Source: Gnetum montanum
Lineage: Eukaryota; Streptophyta; Gnetopsida; Gnetales; Gnetaceae
NCBI GenBank assembly: GCA_015680685.1
Contig: MNCI01003607.1
Span: 63,116 to 127,115 of the forward strand
Direction: 5' to 3'
Length of the DNA stretch: 64,000 nt
The notes under the pieces: model-generated
Database searches by the model: none
What the model saw: only the letters and a program-made list of their open reading frames with translations
What the model was told of the DNA's origin: nothing
Shown here: positions 22,491 to 33,931 of the stretch, in pieces
How positions within the stretch are numbered: the first letter of the stretch is position 1
How the letters are laid out: the number at the start of each line of letters is the position of its first letter
Position numbers and translations under genes: made by a program

Positions 22491-23293
22491 TCAAGTGTTT
22501 TTGGTTTCGGTATTTTTGGGCGCTTCGATATCGGTCGTTGTTTCTATGTTAGTTTCGTGGTGGGGCGGTGGGTGTACAGTGTTAGGTGCAGGTTTTTTGG
22601 TTTCGGGCTCTTGTCCCGTGTTTGAAGATTTACTACCCACCAGTTGCCTTTTGTTTGGGTCCTTTTGACCAAGTTTGTCGAGTTCAACTTCGGAGCCCTG
22701 TTCGCTGTCCGTGTGAGATGAAATAATGAGAGTAACTGCTTCCCCATGTATGACGATTTCGCCACCCTCATAGGGTAGGTTAATCTCTTGATGTATAGGA
22801 GAGAAAATGGCTCTCAGTTGGGCTAACCAGGGTCTTCCTAATATTAGGTTGAATCCTGGCATTTCATCAACAACGAGAAAATCAGTGGATGTGGGGAACT
22901 GGTCTCCCGCTACGAAGTCTAAGGTTATCGTGCCTTTGACCAGTACACATGACCGGTGAATGACTTTAAACATGTCGTTGTGGTGGGTTTGATCGAGTCG
23001 GTAAGTCCCAATTATTCGATGATGGGATAGGGTACGACGTTGGTAGCCGCCCCGTCATCTACATGTACCCTATGTATTTTGAATTGGTTTACATGTATAG
23101 TTATGAACATGGGGACTATTGTTGTCTCACTTGTCTTTTTGTCCACTTTGATGTTCTCATCGTGGAAGCTCAAGGGCTTAGGATCAACCTCGTGAGAGGG
23201 GTACATCACCGCATGAATGGCCGGTTCGCTTTGGGGCAAGTCCTCACTAACCGGGATCGACGTCAGCATGCGTACTAGTGCTTTGCGATGAGT
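22491..23293 (-). pseudogene. Element 2 protease
   Basis: Minus-strand frames give MLTSIPVSEDLPQ, PMFITIHVNQFKIHRV, the active-site region HVDDGAATNVVPYP and GFNLILGRPWLAQLRA, then a Pro/Thr-rich tail. A frameshift lies between about 23012 and 22973. Same DDGA active site as in element 1. It ends about 130 bases from the hairpin array and converges with the accessory gene. Confidence 0.85.
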
Positions 23294-26200
23294 CTAAGAC
23301 GTTAGTACCAAGTCATACAAGCTTAGGGACGTGTTTTTTTGTTTCAAGGCTTGCGTGACTTGCGTCAGGGCCGTTGCAAAGTCTCTACTTTCGGGGACGT
23401 TTTTATCAGCAGTGACTGGGTCCATGGGGTCTAACAATTTTATTTCGCGTTTTGGTGGTTTTTCATTATTGTTAGGACCTGCCGTGTTATGTGGTTCTTG
23501 TGTTTTGGATGGTTCACCGTTGCTGTCTGTGTTTGGTGGATCGCTGGATGATGACATAGGCATGGAGTTCAGTGGAGTTGGTTTGGGTGGCCCCAAAGCT
23601 AACCGTTGGCACTCTTTCCCCAATCGTTCCCGGGTAAGCTTATTGGCTAAGCGTTCTTGGCATGGAGGTGGAGCTGGTTTGGGGGCCTGGGATTGCCCTG
23701 GGACCTTTACGACGTATGGGGCTGGTCGGGGTTGCGAGTGGACGGTCGGATACGATTGGGTAGGAGCCTGCCCAGGTATCCTAATGACGTACGGGGTTGG
23801 TCTGGGCGGAGGTTGGACCTCCGTTGTTGCAATGGCTGATGGTACTCGGACTACAAAGGGGGTAGGCTGAGCATGAGGGGTTGATGCATCCACGGGATTG
23901 AGTGGAGGGATGCGGACCACGTATGGTTTTTGGCGCGTCATAGTGTTGGGAGTGGGTACGGTGGGGGGCACTCGGACTACGTACGGCCGCTGCGGGGCAC
24001 GGGATGGTTGATAGGCGGGTGTCAACTTTGCGGGAGGGATCTGAACTACGTAGGGTTTGTCAAGCGTTCCTTGTTTATTTTCAGGGTAAATGGTGTTAAT
24101 GCGGGGTGTGCTGGAGTCATCATCACAATAGAGTGAAGTAATTATGTACGGTGACTCTTCAGCGTTCAGGGGGTCTCTATACACCCCCATAGTCTAATTT
24201 TGCGGTTGGATGGGGTTAGCCCCGTCAAAAGTGATCTTGCCATCATCAATCATCTTCTGGATGTCCTGCTTTAGGGTAAAGCAGTAATCCGTTCCATGAC
24301 CATTGCGTTGATGGTAGTCGCAGAAGCGATCCATCCTGAATCCTTTGGGCACGGGTGGCTCATCCGGTGTTGCCAGGCTTGGGTTCTGTACGAGTTGGCA
24401 GAAACGGTCATGTCTTTAAATAGCCGTTGGGGAGAATTGCTTGTCTTGCATCAATCCAGCCTTTAAGAGTTGATCAAAGAGCTGGGATGGCTTCATCGGT
24501 AAAGACGTGTACTAAGAGGGTTCTTTCCTCTCGAAGTTACGCATACGGTTCGTCGGGTTCTGTGATGATGACTCTGGGGTTGCTATAGGAGCGGGCTGAT
24601 AGTAGTTAGTGGGGGGCACGGGTGGTTTGTGTTGATGTGTGGTGCTTGTTTGTTGTGCTCCCACTATTGCTGCTATAGTTATCTTGGCCTTCTCTTTGTC
24701 CTTCTTAGTGTGTTGGTTTCTAAAGGCCAAGTATGCAGGGTCGTGGCTGTTTTGAGCCACCTCCTCTATGTTCTTGATTTGTTCAAATGCCTCATTAAGG
24801 TCGCGTGCGTTAAGGTAATATAGTTTGGACTTGAAAAAATCATTGACTGCTGCTTTTAATATCGTAAGCAGATAGGTTAGAGAAATCGGTTCATGTAGCT
24901 CATTAAGAGCTGCGCTCCATCTCTGAATAAACTTCTGCACCGGTTCAAGCGAGGCTTGCTTGATCTGCATAAGGCTATCCAGCGTGGCCTCGGGTTTCAA
25001 ATTGTACTTGAGCCGGGTCACAAACTGGCGTAAAAGATCGTCCAAAGAAAGGATAGAGTCCCTGGGCAAGGCTCGGTACTAGTCGAGTGCCCTTCCTGTG
25101 AGGGACATGGGGAATACTCGAAGGACAGTGTGGGGCCAAGCCTGGAGGAGCACGCACTCTAATATGAATGTTATAAGATGGGTGTTGGGGTCTGTTTCCT
25201 CGTTGTATTTAGTTAACATTGGTAGGGGGACACCTTTGGGCAGGGTCAAAGGAGGGACAGAAGAGCTGATAGGGTCATCGTTGTAGAAATCCACTATCTT
25301 CAGCTTTCCCTCAGCGGCCGTTTTGAGGCGTTTCACCTCTTCAGTAAGCTCTTGCATTATTTTCTTGGCATCCACCCAGTCTTGGGTGTTCGATGATACA
25401 ATGGCTTGGGGTTGCAGTATACCGTATAAGTTAGATTGTTGCATATGAGGCTAAAGGGTTGAAAGCTGCACGGGTGCTTGTGTTTGTGGGACGGTTACAA
25501 CGGGCAGCGCTACGGGTGGCACGTGATAGGGAAAATGCTGTGGATGTTGTTGCTAGAGCTAGGGTTGTGCTTGGGGGACATTCACTGGTGGGATTGCGTG
25601 AGGTGGCGCCTGGTGGTGGGGGCCTTGGTACGACGGCGCTCCCCTTGGCGGCCATTACCCTGCCACATTGTGAGCAAGGACTCCGTGTTGGGCTACGGCT
25701 GTCTGGGGGGCTGTGTGTGCTTGGAGGTGTGGTATGAAGTGGGCGGATGTGGACGCCGGAATCACGTGTGGCATTCCTATCACCCTTGGTGGGAGCGTTG
25801 CTCCCGTGTTATCGATAGGTGGCTGCACTTGTGAGGATGGGCCCACCGCAGCCGTAGGGATGAGTGTGAGCGGGAAGGTGTTGGGTTGGGGGTCACTTGG
25901 GAGATGGATTTGGACTAATGCTACTATTTCTGGTGGTGGCTGTTGGGCCTGGAGGAATCTAAGGTGTGGCAAGGGCATGAGTTCCCCTGTGCCGGGATGA
26001 AAAAAGGGGTTGACCTGCGCTTGAGGACTTAAGGTATGAAACGACTCCCCTTGCTTGGACTGAGTGGAAAACTCATCCTCATCCTCTGGTTGGGGCTCTA
26101 GTGTGGGCTGATCCAACGAATTGTTCCTTTGGAGAAGGAGTTGTGTGACGAGTTCTGAGTATTGTTCAGGAACGGGAATTACATCGTAGGGGGTTGGGGT

Positions 26201-26476
26201 GAACTCTCGTCCCCCTCTGTAATACAACTCAAACTACCTCTTCACCTCTAGTTCAGCTTGATCAACAGCCAGGTCAACTTGTATCTTAATGCAGATAAAG
26301 TTGTACTGATCCTGGGTAATAATGTTAGAGGCCAAGTTCTTCCCTTGCAGCCTTAGGGATCGACAGGGACCCGCTATGGGCTACATTCCCAAGTGTTGTG
26401 CGACGGGCTGTTGGACAGCTATGGTGTCCATGGCGGTGGTCTGAGCGGTGAGAGCGGTGTTGTTTGAAGGATTCAT
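23294..26476 (-). pseudogene. gag: Element 2 gag
   Basis: Starts at the ATG at 26476 (MNPSNNTALTAQTTAMDTIA) and has early TAG codons. Core blocks: FVTRLKYNLKPEATLDSLMQ, VQKFIQRWSAALNELHEPIS and PHTVLRVFPMSLTGRALD. A zinc-knuckle-like FCDYHQRNGHGTDYC stretch is near 24300, here with the final Cys kept. The C-terminal half carries six repeats of a PYVVRVPP-type motif (about 23640-24100). The frame runs toward the protease with a TAG at about 23294. In element 1 that stop is absent, but another TAG occurs slightly earlier. Confidence 0.88.
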
Positions 26477-27016
26477 GACGCTACGTTGTGGATATGGATA
26501 AGTTTGGAATTACGAAGTTGATGTTTTGACGGACAGCGTACATGCCTAATGGACGGCGTATAGGGGCAGCGTATAGAGCGTATACAGCGTGTACAACGTA
26601 GATGTTGGGGAGTGTACGCGTGAGATGGGTTGCGGGGTGAAATAGGGCAGCGTAAACAGGACAGTGTAAATAGGAAAGAGTAAAACAGGCAGCGTAAAAC
26701 AGTACAAAGCATAAGATGGTAGAAAACGTAAAACAGTTCGAAGCGTGAAAACAGAGCGTAAAAGACAGGCTTGTAGAAGTCAGCGTAATTAGTAGAGCGT
26801 GAAACAGACGAGCGTAAATAAAGCGGTGATGTTTGAGAGCGTGAACGCTGCGCAGTGTAGATGCTGGGCAGTTACGAGGTAGGTTTCAGAACCGGATGGC
26901 GTAAACACTAGGAGAGTTAGGGTGGCGTACAGCTAACGACGTAGACGCTTAATAGCGTATACGCTAGGAATTTCAGGTAAGGGTTTTAAGGAGGCCCTCC
27001 TTCTAGCGCCAATTTC
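26477..27016 (-). other. 5' leader of element 2
   Basis: Non-coding, made largely of loose repeats of AGCGTAAA and GCGTAGACGC, with several GCGTATAC words. It runs from the primer binding site to the gag ATG. Confidence 0.65.
26995..27012 (-). promoter_or_regulatory. Primer binding site, element 2
   Basis: Minus strand TTGGCGCTAGAAGGAGGG begins four bases inside the LTR end (GTACA-GAAA). The TGG start fits a tRNA CCA end. Element 3 has TTGCACTAGAAGGAGGG at the same place. The tRNA is not identified. Confidence 0.7.
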
Positions 27017-28320
27017 TGTACCGCCTGAAACCGTCGGTCTCCGGCTGGAAGGAAAAATAGAGGCCGCGGAATCGCAGGACGCGTACAGAAGACCCTGCCT
27101 ACACCTGAGGGTGTGCTGGAATGCAGCGGAGGCAGAGTACCTTGGGTGGTCTGCATGCAGATCAGACAAGGGTTTCCCCACGCGTACGCAAATGCTAATA
27201 TGCTGGGTTATGCGTAAACGGCGTGCAGGCATAAACGAAGCAAAAACAGCGTAAAACATAAATAGATGCAAACGAAGCGCGAGCAAGGCGTGGGCCAAAT
27301 TGACGTAAAACTGTAAAAGAACTTGCAGCGAATGAAACGATGGAATTACAGAGTCAGAGTACAGTGCACCGGTCTAACGCAGTTGTGGAAACACAAGGCG
27401 GTCGAAAAGCCTCGGCGTACACATAGGTGACTCGAACGGTTTGCAGAGTGGACGGAGCGTAAGAGACTGGATCCGCAGCATGCAGGACTTCCCAGCGTAA
27501 GAAGGTTTTCTGCTCTTTTGCGCAGCGTAAATGTTCTCTTGTCTGCTCCAGGATTTTGCAAAACATTCGGTGCAAGTGGAAAAATGGGGATTTTATACAG
27601 GTTGTTACGCTAGACTTGGGATGGGCGACACGTGGCGTGTTGACTAGGTGCATACGCTTTACAAATATACAAAATGTTACAACTGCTGGGCGTATATGCT
27701 GGGCATATACACTACATCAGGTCGGCGTACACGCTGGGCGTGTACGCTGAAATGTTGGGCGTGAACTGGGTGATTGAGCGCTGGGCATATACGCTGACGG
27801 ATGCTGGGCGTACATGCCAAAATGCTGGGTGTGAACTGGGTGATTGAGCACTGGGCGTATACGCTGACGGATGCTGGGCATACATGCCGGAATGCTGGGC
27901 GTACACGCCGGGCGCATACGCTAAGGGATGCTAGGTGTGCACGCCGTGCGCATACGCCGAAGGGTGCCACTTGCTTCAATTCTTGCTCTTCAGTGTTATC
28001 TTCATGCTGTCATTGGAGATCCTGTCGTCGAGCGTGCACATCTGCAGTGCCTGGGCGTATACGTCGGAGAGCTGGGCGTATACGCTGAAGTGCCAGGCGT
28101 ATATGGGAAAATGCTGGGCATATACGTCGGGATGAATGTTGGGCGTACACGCAAAAATGCTGGGCGTATACGCCGGGCATATACGCTTGTGTGTGTACGC
28201 TGACCCTATATACTTAGCAAAAAACTAAGTGTTGCTATCATGCAGCCTGCGTCGTTTGTGAGTTCCAGGGCCTTGTTTGGGGTCAGACAAGTACTAAGCT
28301 CCGAACTTTGTGGTGTTTCA
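27017..28320 (-). repeat. 5' LTR of element 2 (LTR B), intact ends
   Basis: TGTACCGCC at 27017 to GTGGTGTTTCA at 28320; on the minus strand TGAAAC...GGTACA. Contains the TATA box at 27591-27597 (TGTATAAAA on the minus strand) and the GCGTATACGC palindrome array at 27650-28205. Followed by GAATG, a target duplication whose partner is found inverted at 8516. Confidence 0.92.
27591..27597 (-). promoter_or_regulatory. TATA box in LTR B
   Basis: Minus strand CTGTATAAAATCCCC, same position as in LTR A; expected start of the gag-pol transcript. Confidence 0.6.
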
Positions 28321-31200
28321 GAATGGAGGCCAACATCGGAACTAGCATCTTTTAGTGGGTAGAGGAGGTCATAATCAAGTCATATTGGTTAAGTGTTGTG
28401 TTTTTTTACTTTAAGGATTACTTAACTTGGGCTAATTCATCTAGGAAGTCCTTGTCATTGTCTATTGTTTTATTGGCCTTGACCTCCTCCATGTGACCAA
28501 AGAGATGAATCTCTCATAGAGGAGACTTGGGCTTGGCTTGTTTGGCCTATTTGGGAGCCTAATTACCTAGTTGTAGCTTGCTAGTGATGACCTTTTTCGT
28601 TGTTTTAGCCATGGAGACTACAAAAAGGAGTATTAACTTTGGTGGACCTAGCACTCTCTACTCTTGATGTTGTCTAATCATCTTATTAGTGAAATGCTCA
28701 TTAGGCCTATTGGGTTGCCACGTAGATAGTTTGCTGGTGTGGCTAGTAGGATTGGCTCTTGGACAAGAAGGGGCTGATGCATTACCCACTACCAGACTTC
28801 AAGTAGGTGTAGGGTCAACATGTTGGGGTACCCTTACAAAGAAGGGTGGTTGAAGTGTTATTGCCACAACATGTTATGGAACCTTGACCACAAAGGGTGT
28901 TGTGGGTGCCCAAGGTGGCACTTTGACCACAAAAGGAGGCCTTGAATTGGTGGAGGCTAAGGGGACCCTTGCATTGCTAGAGGACACATGGGCCATGAAT
29001 GGTCATTACATTGGCTCTAGGTTGTCATTAACATTGATGGAATTTATGATGTACCTTGCATCATATGGATTTAGAGGATCCTTGTATACCCTCATGGATT
29101 GGTTTTAAGGTGTCACTAGGTTGGTAGCATTGATCACCAACTCTCCTCTATTAATCATCCATTGTAGATCATCCTGTAGGGCCATGCAAAAGTAAATGTT
29201 GTGCCTAAGATACTAGTGATAGTGATAAAAATTATCTAGCCTAAACTATTTTAGTACTAGTGGCTCATTTTTGGCTACCTATGTAGGGTTCCTTAGAAGC
29301 TCATAGTATTTGTTATTTCTCTTACAAGCATCCTCAAACATCTACTTATACTGGATACATCTAGCTGTTAGCAATTGGCCCAAAAATTCTAAAGGTTTAA
29401 GGGGTAGTAGGGTATACTTTGAGCAATCCTTGTGCTCAAAGCTAGGCCTTGGAGTTACTTACTTGTTGCTATTGATGATGTAGGTTGGTTGGTTATTGCA
29501 CTCACTTTGTTATTGGTTGGGACATTGGGTGACCTAGTAGTTGGCTTTGGATTCATTATTTTTGCCTTATTGGTCACAATTTCTATAGTTGTAGCTTGTT
29601 TTCCCTTGTCTTTATCCTTCTTGATGTGTAAGTTATTATAGGCCATATAGGCTGGGTCCTTGCTAGCTTCTTCCATGTCCAATATGCTTTTAGTTTGGGT
29701 AAAATCTTGGCTTAGGGACTACAGGACCAAATAGTATAGTTTTAACTTGATAAAGTCATTAACTAGACCCTTGAAGATGGTCATAAGGTGTGTTTTTGCT
29801 ATAGGCTCATGGATTTCGTTTAGTGATTCACTCTAGTGTTGGATAAATTTCTACATGGGCTTTAGATGGCCTTGATTAAATTTCATGAGCTGGTCAAGGG
29901 TGGTTTCTAGCTTCAATTTATACTTGAAGCACATTAATAATTAACTCAACAGGTCCTCTAAAGAGGAGATTAAGGCCTTGAATAATGCTCAGTAGTAGTT
30001 GAGTGCCTTTCCAGTGAGTGACATGGCAAAAACATGTATGATGACATGTGGCTATGCTTGCAGTATAAGCACTTAGACTGGAAGGTTACCAAGTGTGTGT
30101 TAGGATCCCCTTCACTATTGTACGTGGTGAAGTAAGGAAGTAAGATCTTCATTGGGAGAGTCAGTGGTGAAATAACAAGGTTATAGGATCATCCTAGTAA
30201 AATTCCACCATGTGAACCATTTCAACCTTGAGCCACTTGACCTTTTCTATTAATGTTTGGATTAGCTAGAATGCCTGATCTAAGCCTTAGAATGTAGCAG
30301 TGGGTTGCTAGTTGCACTACTTGCTATGTTGGTTGTGTGGTTCATGACCTAGCTATAGGTTGTGGGGTCACATGAGATTCTTGTTGTATTGGTTGTGCCA
30401 TAGGCACAGTGGCTGGGGCCAACCATGCATGTGTGGGTTGGACCACTATGGAGGGTGTTGACAAAACAAGTAGGGTGTAGGATGCCTAAGTCATTTGGAG
30501 TTGGGTAAGGGATATGTAGGGTGTGCACATAGGGCTATGCAAGCATGGTGATTGCCAACAAGCAAGACTAGGTAGGTTGTGATGATACCACAAAGGAAAA
30601 ATTAACTAGAGGTACTCCATCTTGGTATGTGTACTATGTTTGGTGGGTCACCACCATAAATGTTGACCTTAAACGTGATCTTGGGGATATAATTGTCTCA
30701 AGGAAGATAGGTGGATGGGACTACAGGAAGACCAAACCAAGGGCTATCTACTAGAAGGAGTTATGGAAGAAGTCCTCATGCTCGGATTGAGCTTTGAACT
30801 CATCCTACTTTTCTTGTAAGGGTCCCTTGTAATCTATTCCTACTTCATGCTTAATAATTTTGATGAGCTAGGCAAGCATCTATTGATAGGGTTTGGTGAG
30901 TAGGATGAAGTAAACAGAGGAAGGGATACACTTCCATTTATTTTAGTGTATGAGCTCGTAAACCCATTTGTCTTCCATGTCCAAGTGGTCTATGAATAGG
31001 CTTGCTCAGAGCTTCATGAAAATGAAGTTGTACTACTCATTATTGAGTGTCATGTACTCAGGGTCCTAGTTGCACAACCTTAGGGATTGCCTCGGCACTA
31101 CCATGGTAGGACTGGTAGGGTGGTCAATCCTATTTTCTTGTTGAGTAGGCAAGATAGTTAGTGTGTTCAAGACTAATGCCAAAGGTTGCTCAAAATTCAT
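28321..31200 (-). pseudogene. gag: Element X gag, heavily decayed
   Basis: Diverged gag of the same family, interrupted by element 2. Recognised pieces on the minus strand: gag core at about 30150-29970 (LLPYFTTYNSEGDPNTHLVTF), the segment at 29682-29455 (SKDPAYMAYNNLHIKKDKDKGK) and PFVVKVP repeats at about 28820-28950. The C-terminal part is at about 28550-28340 (DFLDELAQVK then a YDLIMTS block). It stops exactly at LTR B. The protease N-terminus that should come next is at 8516-8715 on the other strand. Many stops, mainly TAG. Confidence 0.75.
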
Positions 31201-31665
31201 GGTGCTAATTGAAATTTGTGAAAGAAAAATGGCTAACTCTGGAAATTGAAAAAGAATAGCTAAGTCTAGAAATCATAAAAAAATGGTAAAGTTTGATAAC
31301 TACAAAAAAAATAGCTAACTCTAGAGAAGATGACTAAGTCTAAAGATTGCAGAAAAATGACTAAGTCTAGAAACTACACTTTCTATGCTGAGAGCTAACT
31401 ACACTCTTTACTAAAAGCCCAAAATTTAGCTAAGTGTAGAAAGGGATGCTTTTGGGTTGCTACATGGGATTCCAAGGGAACCAAAAATGGGGTCTAGTCT
31501 ACACCAACTGATTAGTAGAGTATGCTTGCACTAGCCTAAGATCCAGCTACTACCAAACATGATAGGTCCATAAGGGTGTTGGGTCTATGCTAGCCTAGAT
31601 CTAGCAACTGTGATGTAGTGAGCATGCAAGACAATGACCAACAAAGTTAGAAGAATGAAATGGAT
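31201..31665 (-). other. 5' leader of element X
   Basis: A/T-rich, with repeated GCTAAGTCTAGAAA-like units at 31230-31440. No coding frame is supported. Confidence 0.5.
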
Positions 31666-31682
31666 CGACCCTCCTAGCATTA
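31666..31682 (-). promoter_or_regulatory. Degenerate primer binding site of element X
   Basis: Plus-strand GACCCTCCTAGCATTAAAAAAC aligns with the element 3 primer site (GCCCTCCTTCTAGTGCAAG) and lies just inside the inferred LTR end. Confidence 0.45.
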
Positions 31683-31688
31683 AAAAAC

Positions 31689-33421
31689 TATAGCAACTAA
31701 AAATGTTGATGGTTGGAATGGAACACTGAGAGGTTCACAAGCATACAACTTTAACCCTGAGTCTACATGAGGACCTACTAGAGGTAGAGATAGGGTGCCC
31801 AAAATGATCATGTTGATTGAATAGGAACTTACCAAATGCAATGCCAAATGATGCTAAGTGTTAAGTGGTGTTTGTGGTGTGAACGGGGGTGAGTGTAGCC
31901 TAGGTTTTCAGTGCAAAATAAGGTTGTCAATGCACAATTATGCGTAAAAATAGTGAAAAATGCAAGTAAAATGCCAAAATGCAAGTAGAATGCTAAAAAT
32001 GTGTAAGGAGAGAGCGAGAGAGAAGGTAGCACCACCCTAAATGAGGTTGAGCATAGATAAATTTAGAAGGGTTGAGAGGATATGCAATGTATAGCAGGTG
32101 TAGTGGATAGCATAGTCATAGTCTCAAGGGTTTCTAACTGCAAATACTAAAGTCCTACCATGGTGTCTATGCTTGCCAGGTTGGCCACTGTGATGTGTAG
32201 TGGGCTGCAGTGGTCTATGATGTCTTGCAGTGGGCTATAGTGGTGTGGAAATGCCTTACCTTGCCAAACATGCCAAATGCACTCCAAATTTGCTAATCTT
32301 GCTTCAATATTTGCAAACCTACTTCTAATTTTTCCAACCCCTAAAATGTTGAGGGCTAGGATATTTATAGGGCTAGGATTAGTGTGAAATGTAGATTGGT
32401 TACCAAATGGCAGTGGGACAGTTGGGACTACACTACACCCAACTATGCTCTCCATTGGAGCAAGCAATGTTATGCTCTGGTGTGATCTAATAGACTCTGC
32501 AAGATTGTGACACTATGACTACACTACCAACTACATGTTTGTGTGCCAAAAAGACTACAATGTATCTAACGAAATGCAAAGAAAAAAATGCAACTTTGGA
32601 GACTATTCTTTGGGGATATGCTATCCACTATCTTCAGCTGGATCAAGAGTAGTTATAATTTAGCACCAAAGGGGGTACAAAAAAGATGCATTTTTACCAA
32701 GTATGATTTCTATAGGTGTGTTGGAGTTGAGCTAAGTAATAGTGCTACATTGTGGAGGCCATTGGATGTTGTTTTGGCTGACTATGCTTGACTACACTCT
32801 AGACTAGGGGAGAGCATAGTCTAACACTTAGAAAAATTTGTAAAACATGCCTATGTGCTAACTATGCTCTCCATAGGAGGCTGACTATGCTTCCAACTAG
32901 GCTCAAGCATAGTCCGAACACTTGGAGAAAATTTTTACAAAATTTGGCTTCCAATTGACTAGGCTTGACTATGCTCCAAGGTAGTGGAGAGAAGAGTCTT
33001 TACACTTAGAAAATTTCTACCAAACTGGGTCTTCCATGCTAACTATGCTTAACTATGCTCTAGGAGAGTGGAGAGTGTAGTCTGGCACTTAGGAAAATCT
33101 ATAGCTGCTAGCTTAACACTTTGAGAAATTTGACAACTAGCCTTTGGTGTTGACTATGCTCTCTAGTAAGCTAACTATGCTCTAATATAGTGAAGAGTGT
33201 AGTTTCAACACTTAGAAAAAATCTTTAGCTTCTTGCTTCATGATGACATTTAGGCAAAATTGAAAAAAATTAGTCTTTGAGCTAACTATGCTTTCTATTA
33301 GCTCACTATTCTCTAGGACATTGGAGAGCATAGTCCTAGCACTTAGAAAAAATTTTCCTCATGTTAACACTTAGACAAATTTTTAGTCAAAAAGTTGTCA
33401 TCCAAATTTAGTGATGTTTTA
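31689..33421 (-). repeat. 5' LTR of element X
   Basis: Left end TATAGCAACTAAAAATGTTG resembles the element 3 LTR end TGTAATGATGAAAAATGTTG. The right end, read on the minus strand, TAAAACATCACTAAAT resembles TGAAACATCGTGAAAAT. A TATA box is at 32361-32369 on the minus strand (CTATAAATATCC). A tandem palindromic array lies upstream of it. Ends are inferred from similarity and are decayed. Confidence 0.6.
32750..33400. repeat. Tandem array with GACTATGCTC / GAGCATAGTC inverted arms
   Basis: About six imperfect units of roughly 100-115 bases. Each holds TGACTATGCTC or CTAACTATGCTC, a reverse arm GAGAGCATAGTC, and an AACACTTAGAAAAATTT stretch. It occupies U3 of the element X LTR, the same place as the palindrome arrays in the LTRs of elements 2 and 3. 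Confidence 0.7.
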
Positions 33422-33931
33422 GTGTTGATGAGGCATTGTCGATGAGGCCTCATCAACATAGTGCAAAAATCCTATATATACTACTACACACAAAAATTAT
33501 TGTCATTTCCTCATAACACATGGGGAGATTTTGCCATTTTTCAAAGCCCAAAACCTTCCACAACCCTTAACTTTCCAACTATTTGTCCAAATCAATCTAT
33601 TTTTTGATCCTATAGCTATCAAAGGTAAGCTCGTTATCATGGGGGGTGCAAACCTTAAGGTTTCTAATAAACTTTTTGAAAATTTTCTAACTTCCCAAAG
33701 GGTTAATAACCTTAATAATATACAAACATTAACTTTTTTTGAGACTTAATCCTTCCAACAATCTCTGAGATGATTTATTAACAATAACACATGAATAAAA
33801 TAATGATTGGAGTAATTAAATCAACCATAATTACAACTTAGCCAAGTGTAACTATCCTAAAGAGATAAAGGTATCCTAATTACTTCATGTTACACAAGGA
33901 TTGCTAATCCATGATCTTATTGTGATTATAG
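33422..33931 (+). promoter_or_regulatory. Promoter, leader exon and leader intron of element 4 accessory gene
   Basis: TATATATA at 33473-33480, then a short leader. A donor AAAG|GTAAGC is at 33625 and an acceptor GATTATAG at 33931 directly before an ATG. The acceptor region is similar to 60790-60900 in element 5. The inferred right end of element X lies only about 50 bases upstream of the TATA box. Confidence 0.5.

Noticed and set aside
27026-27031. LTR end placed at TGAAAC
   Set aside because: The true end is TGTACC at 27017: at 8515 the insertion flank starts after GTACA, and the primer site spacing fits only that end.
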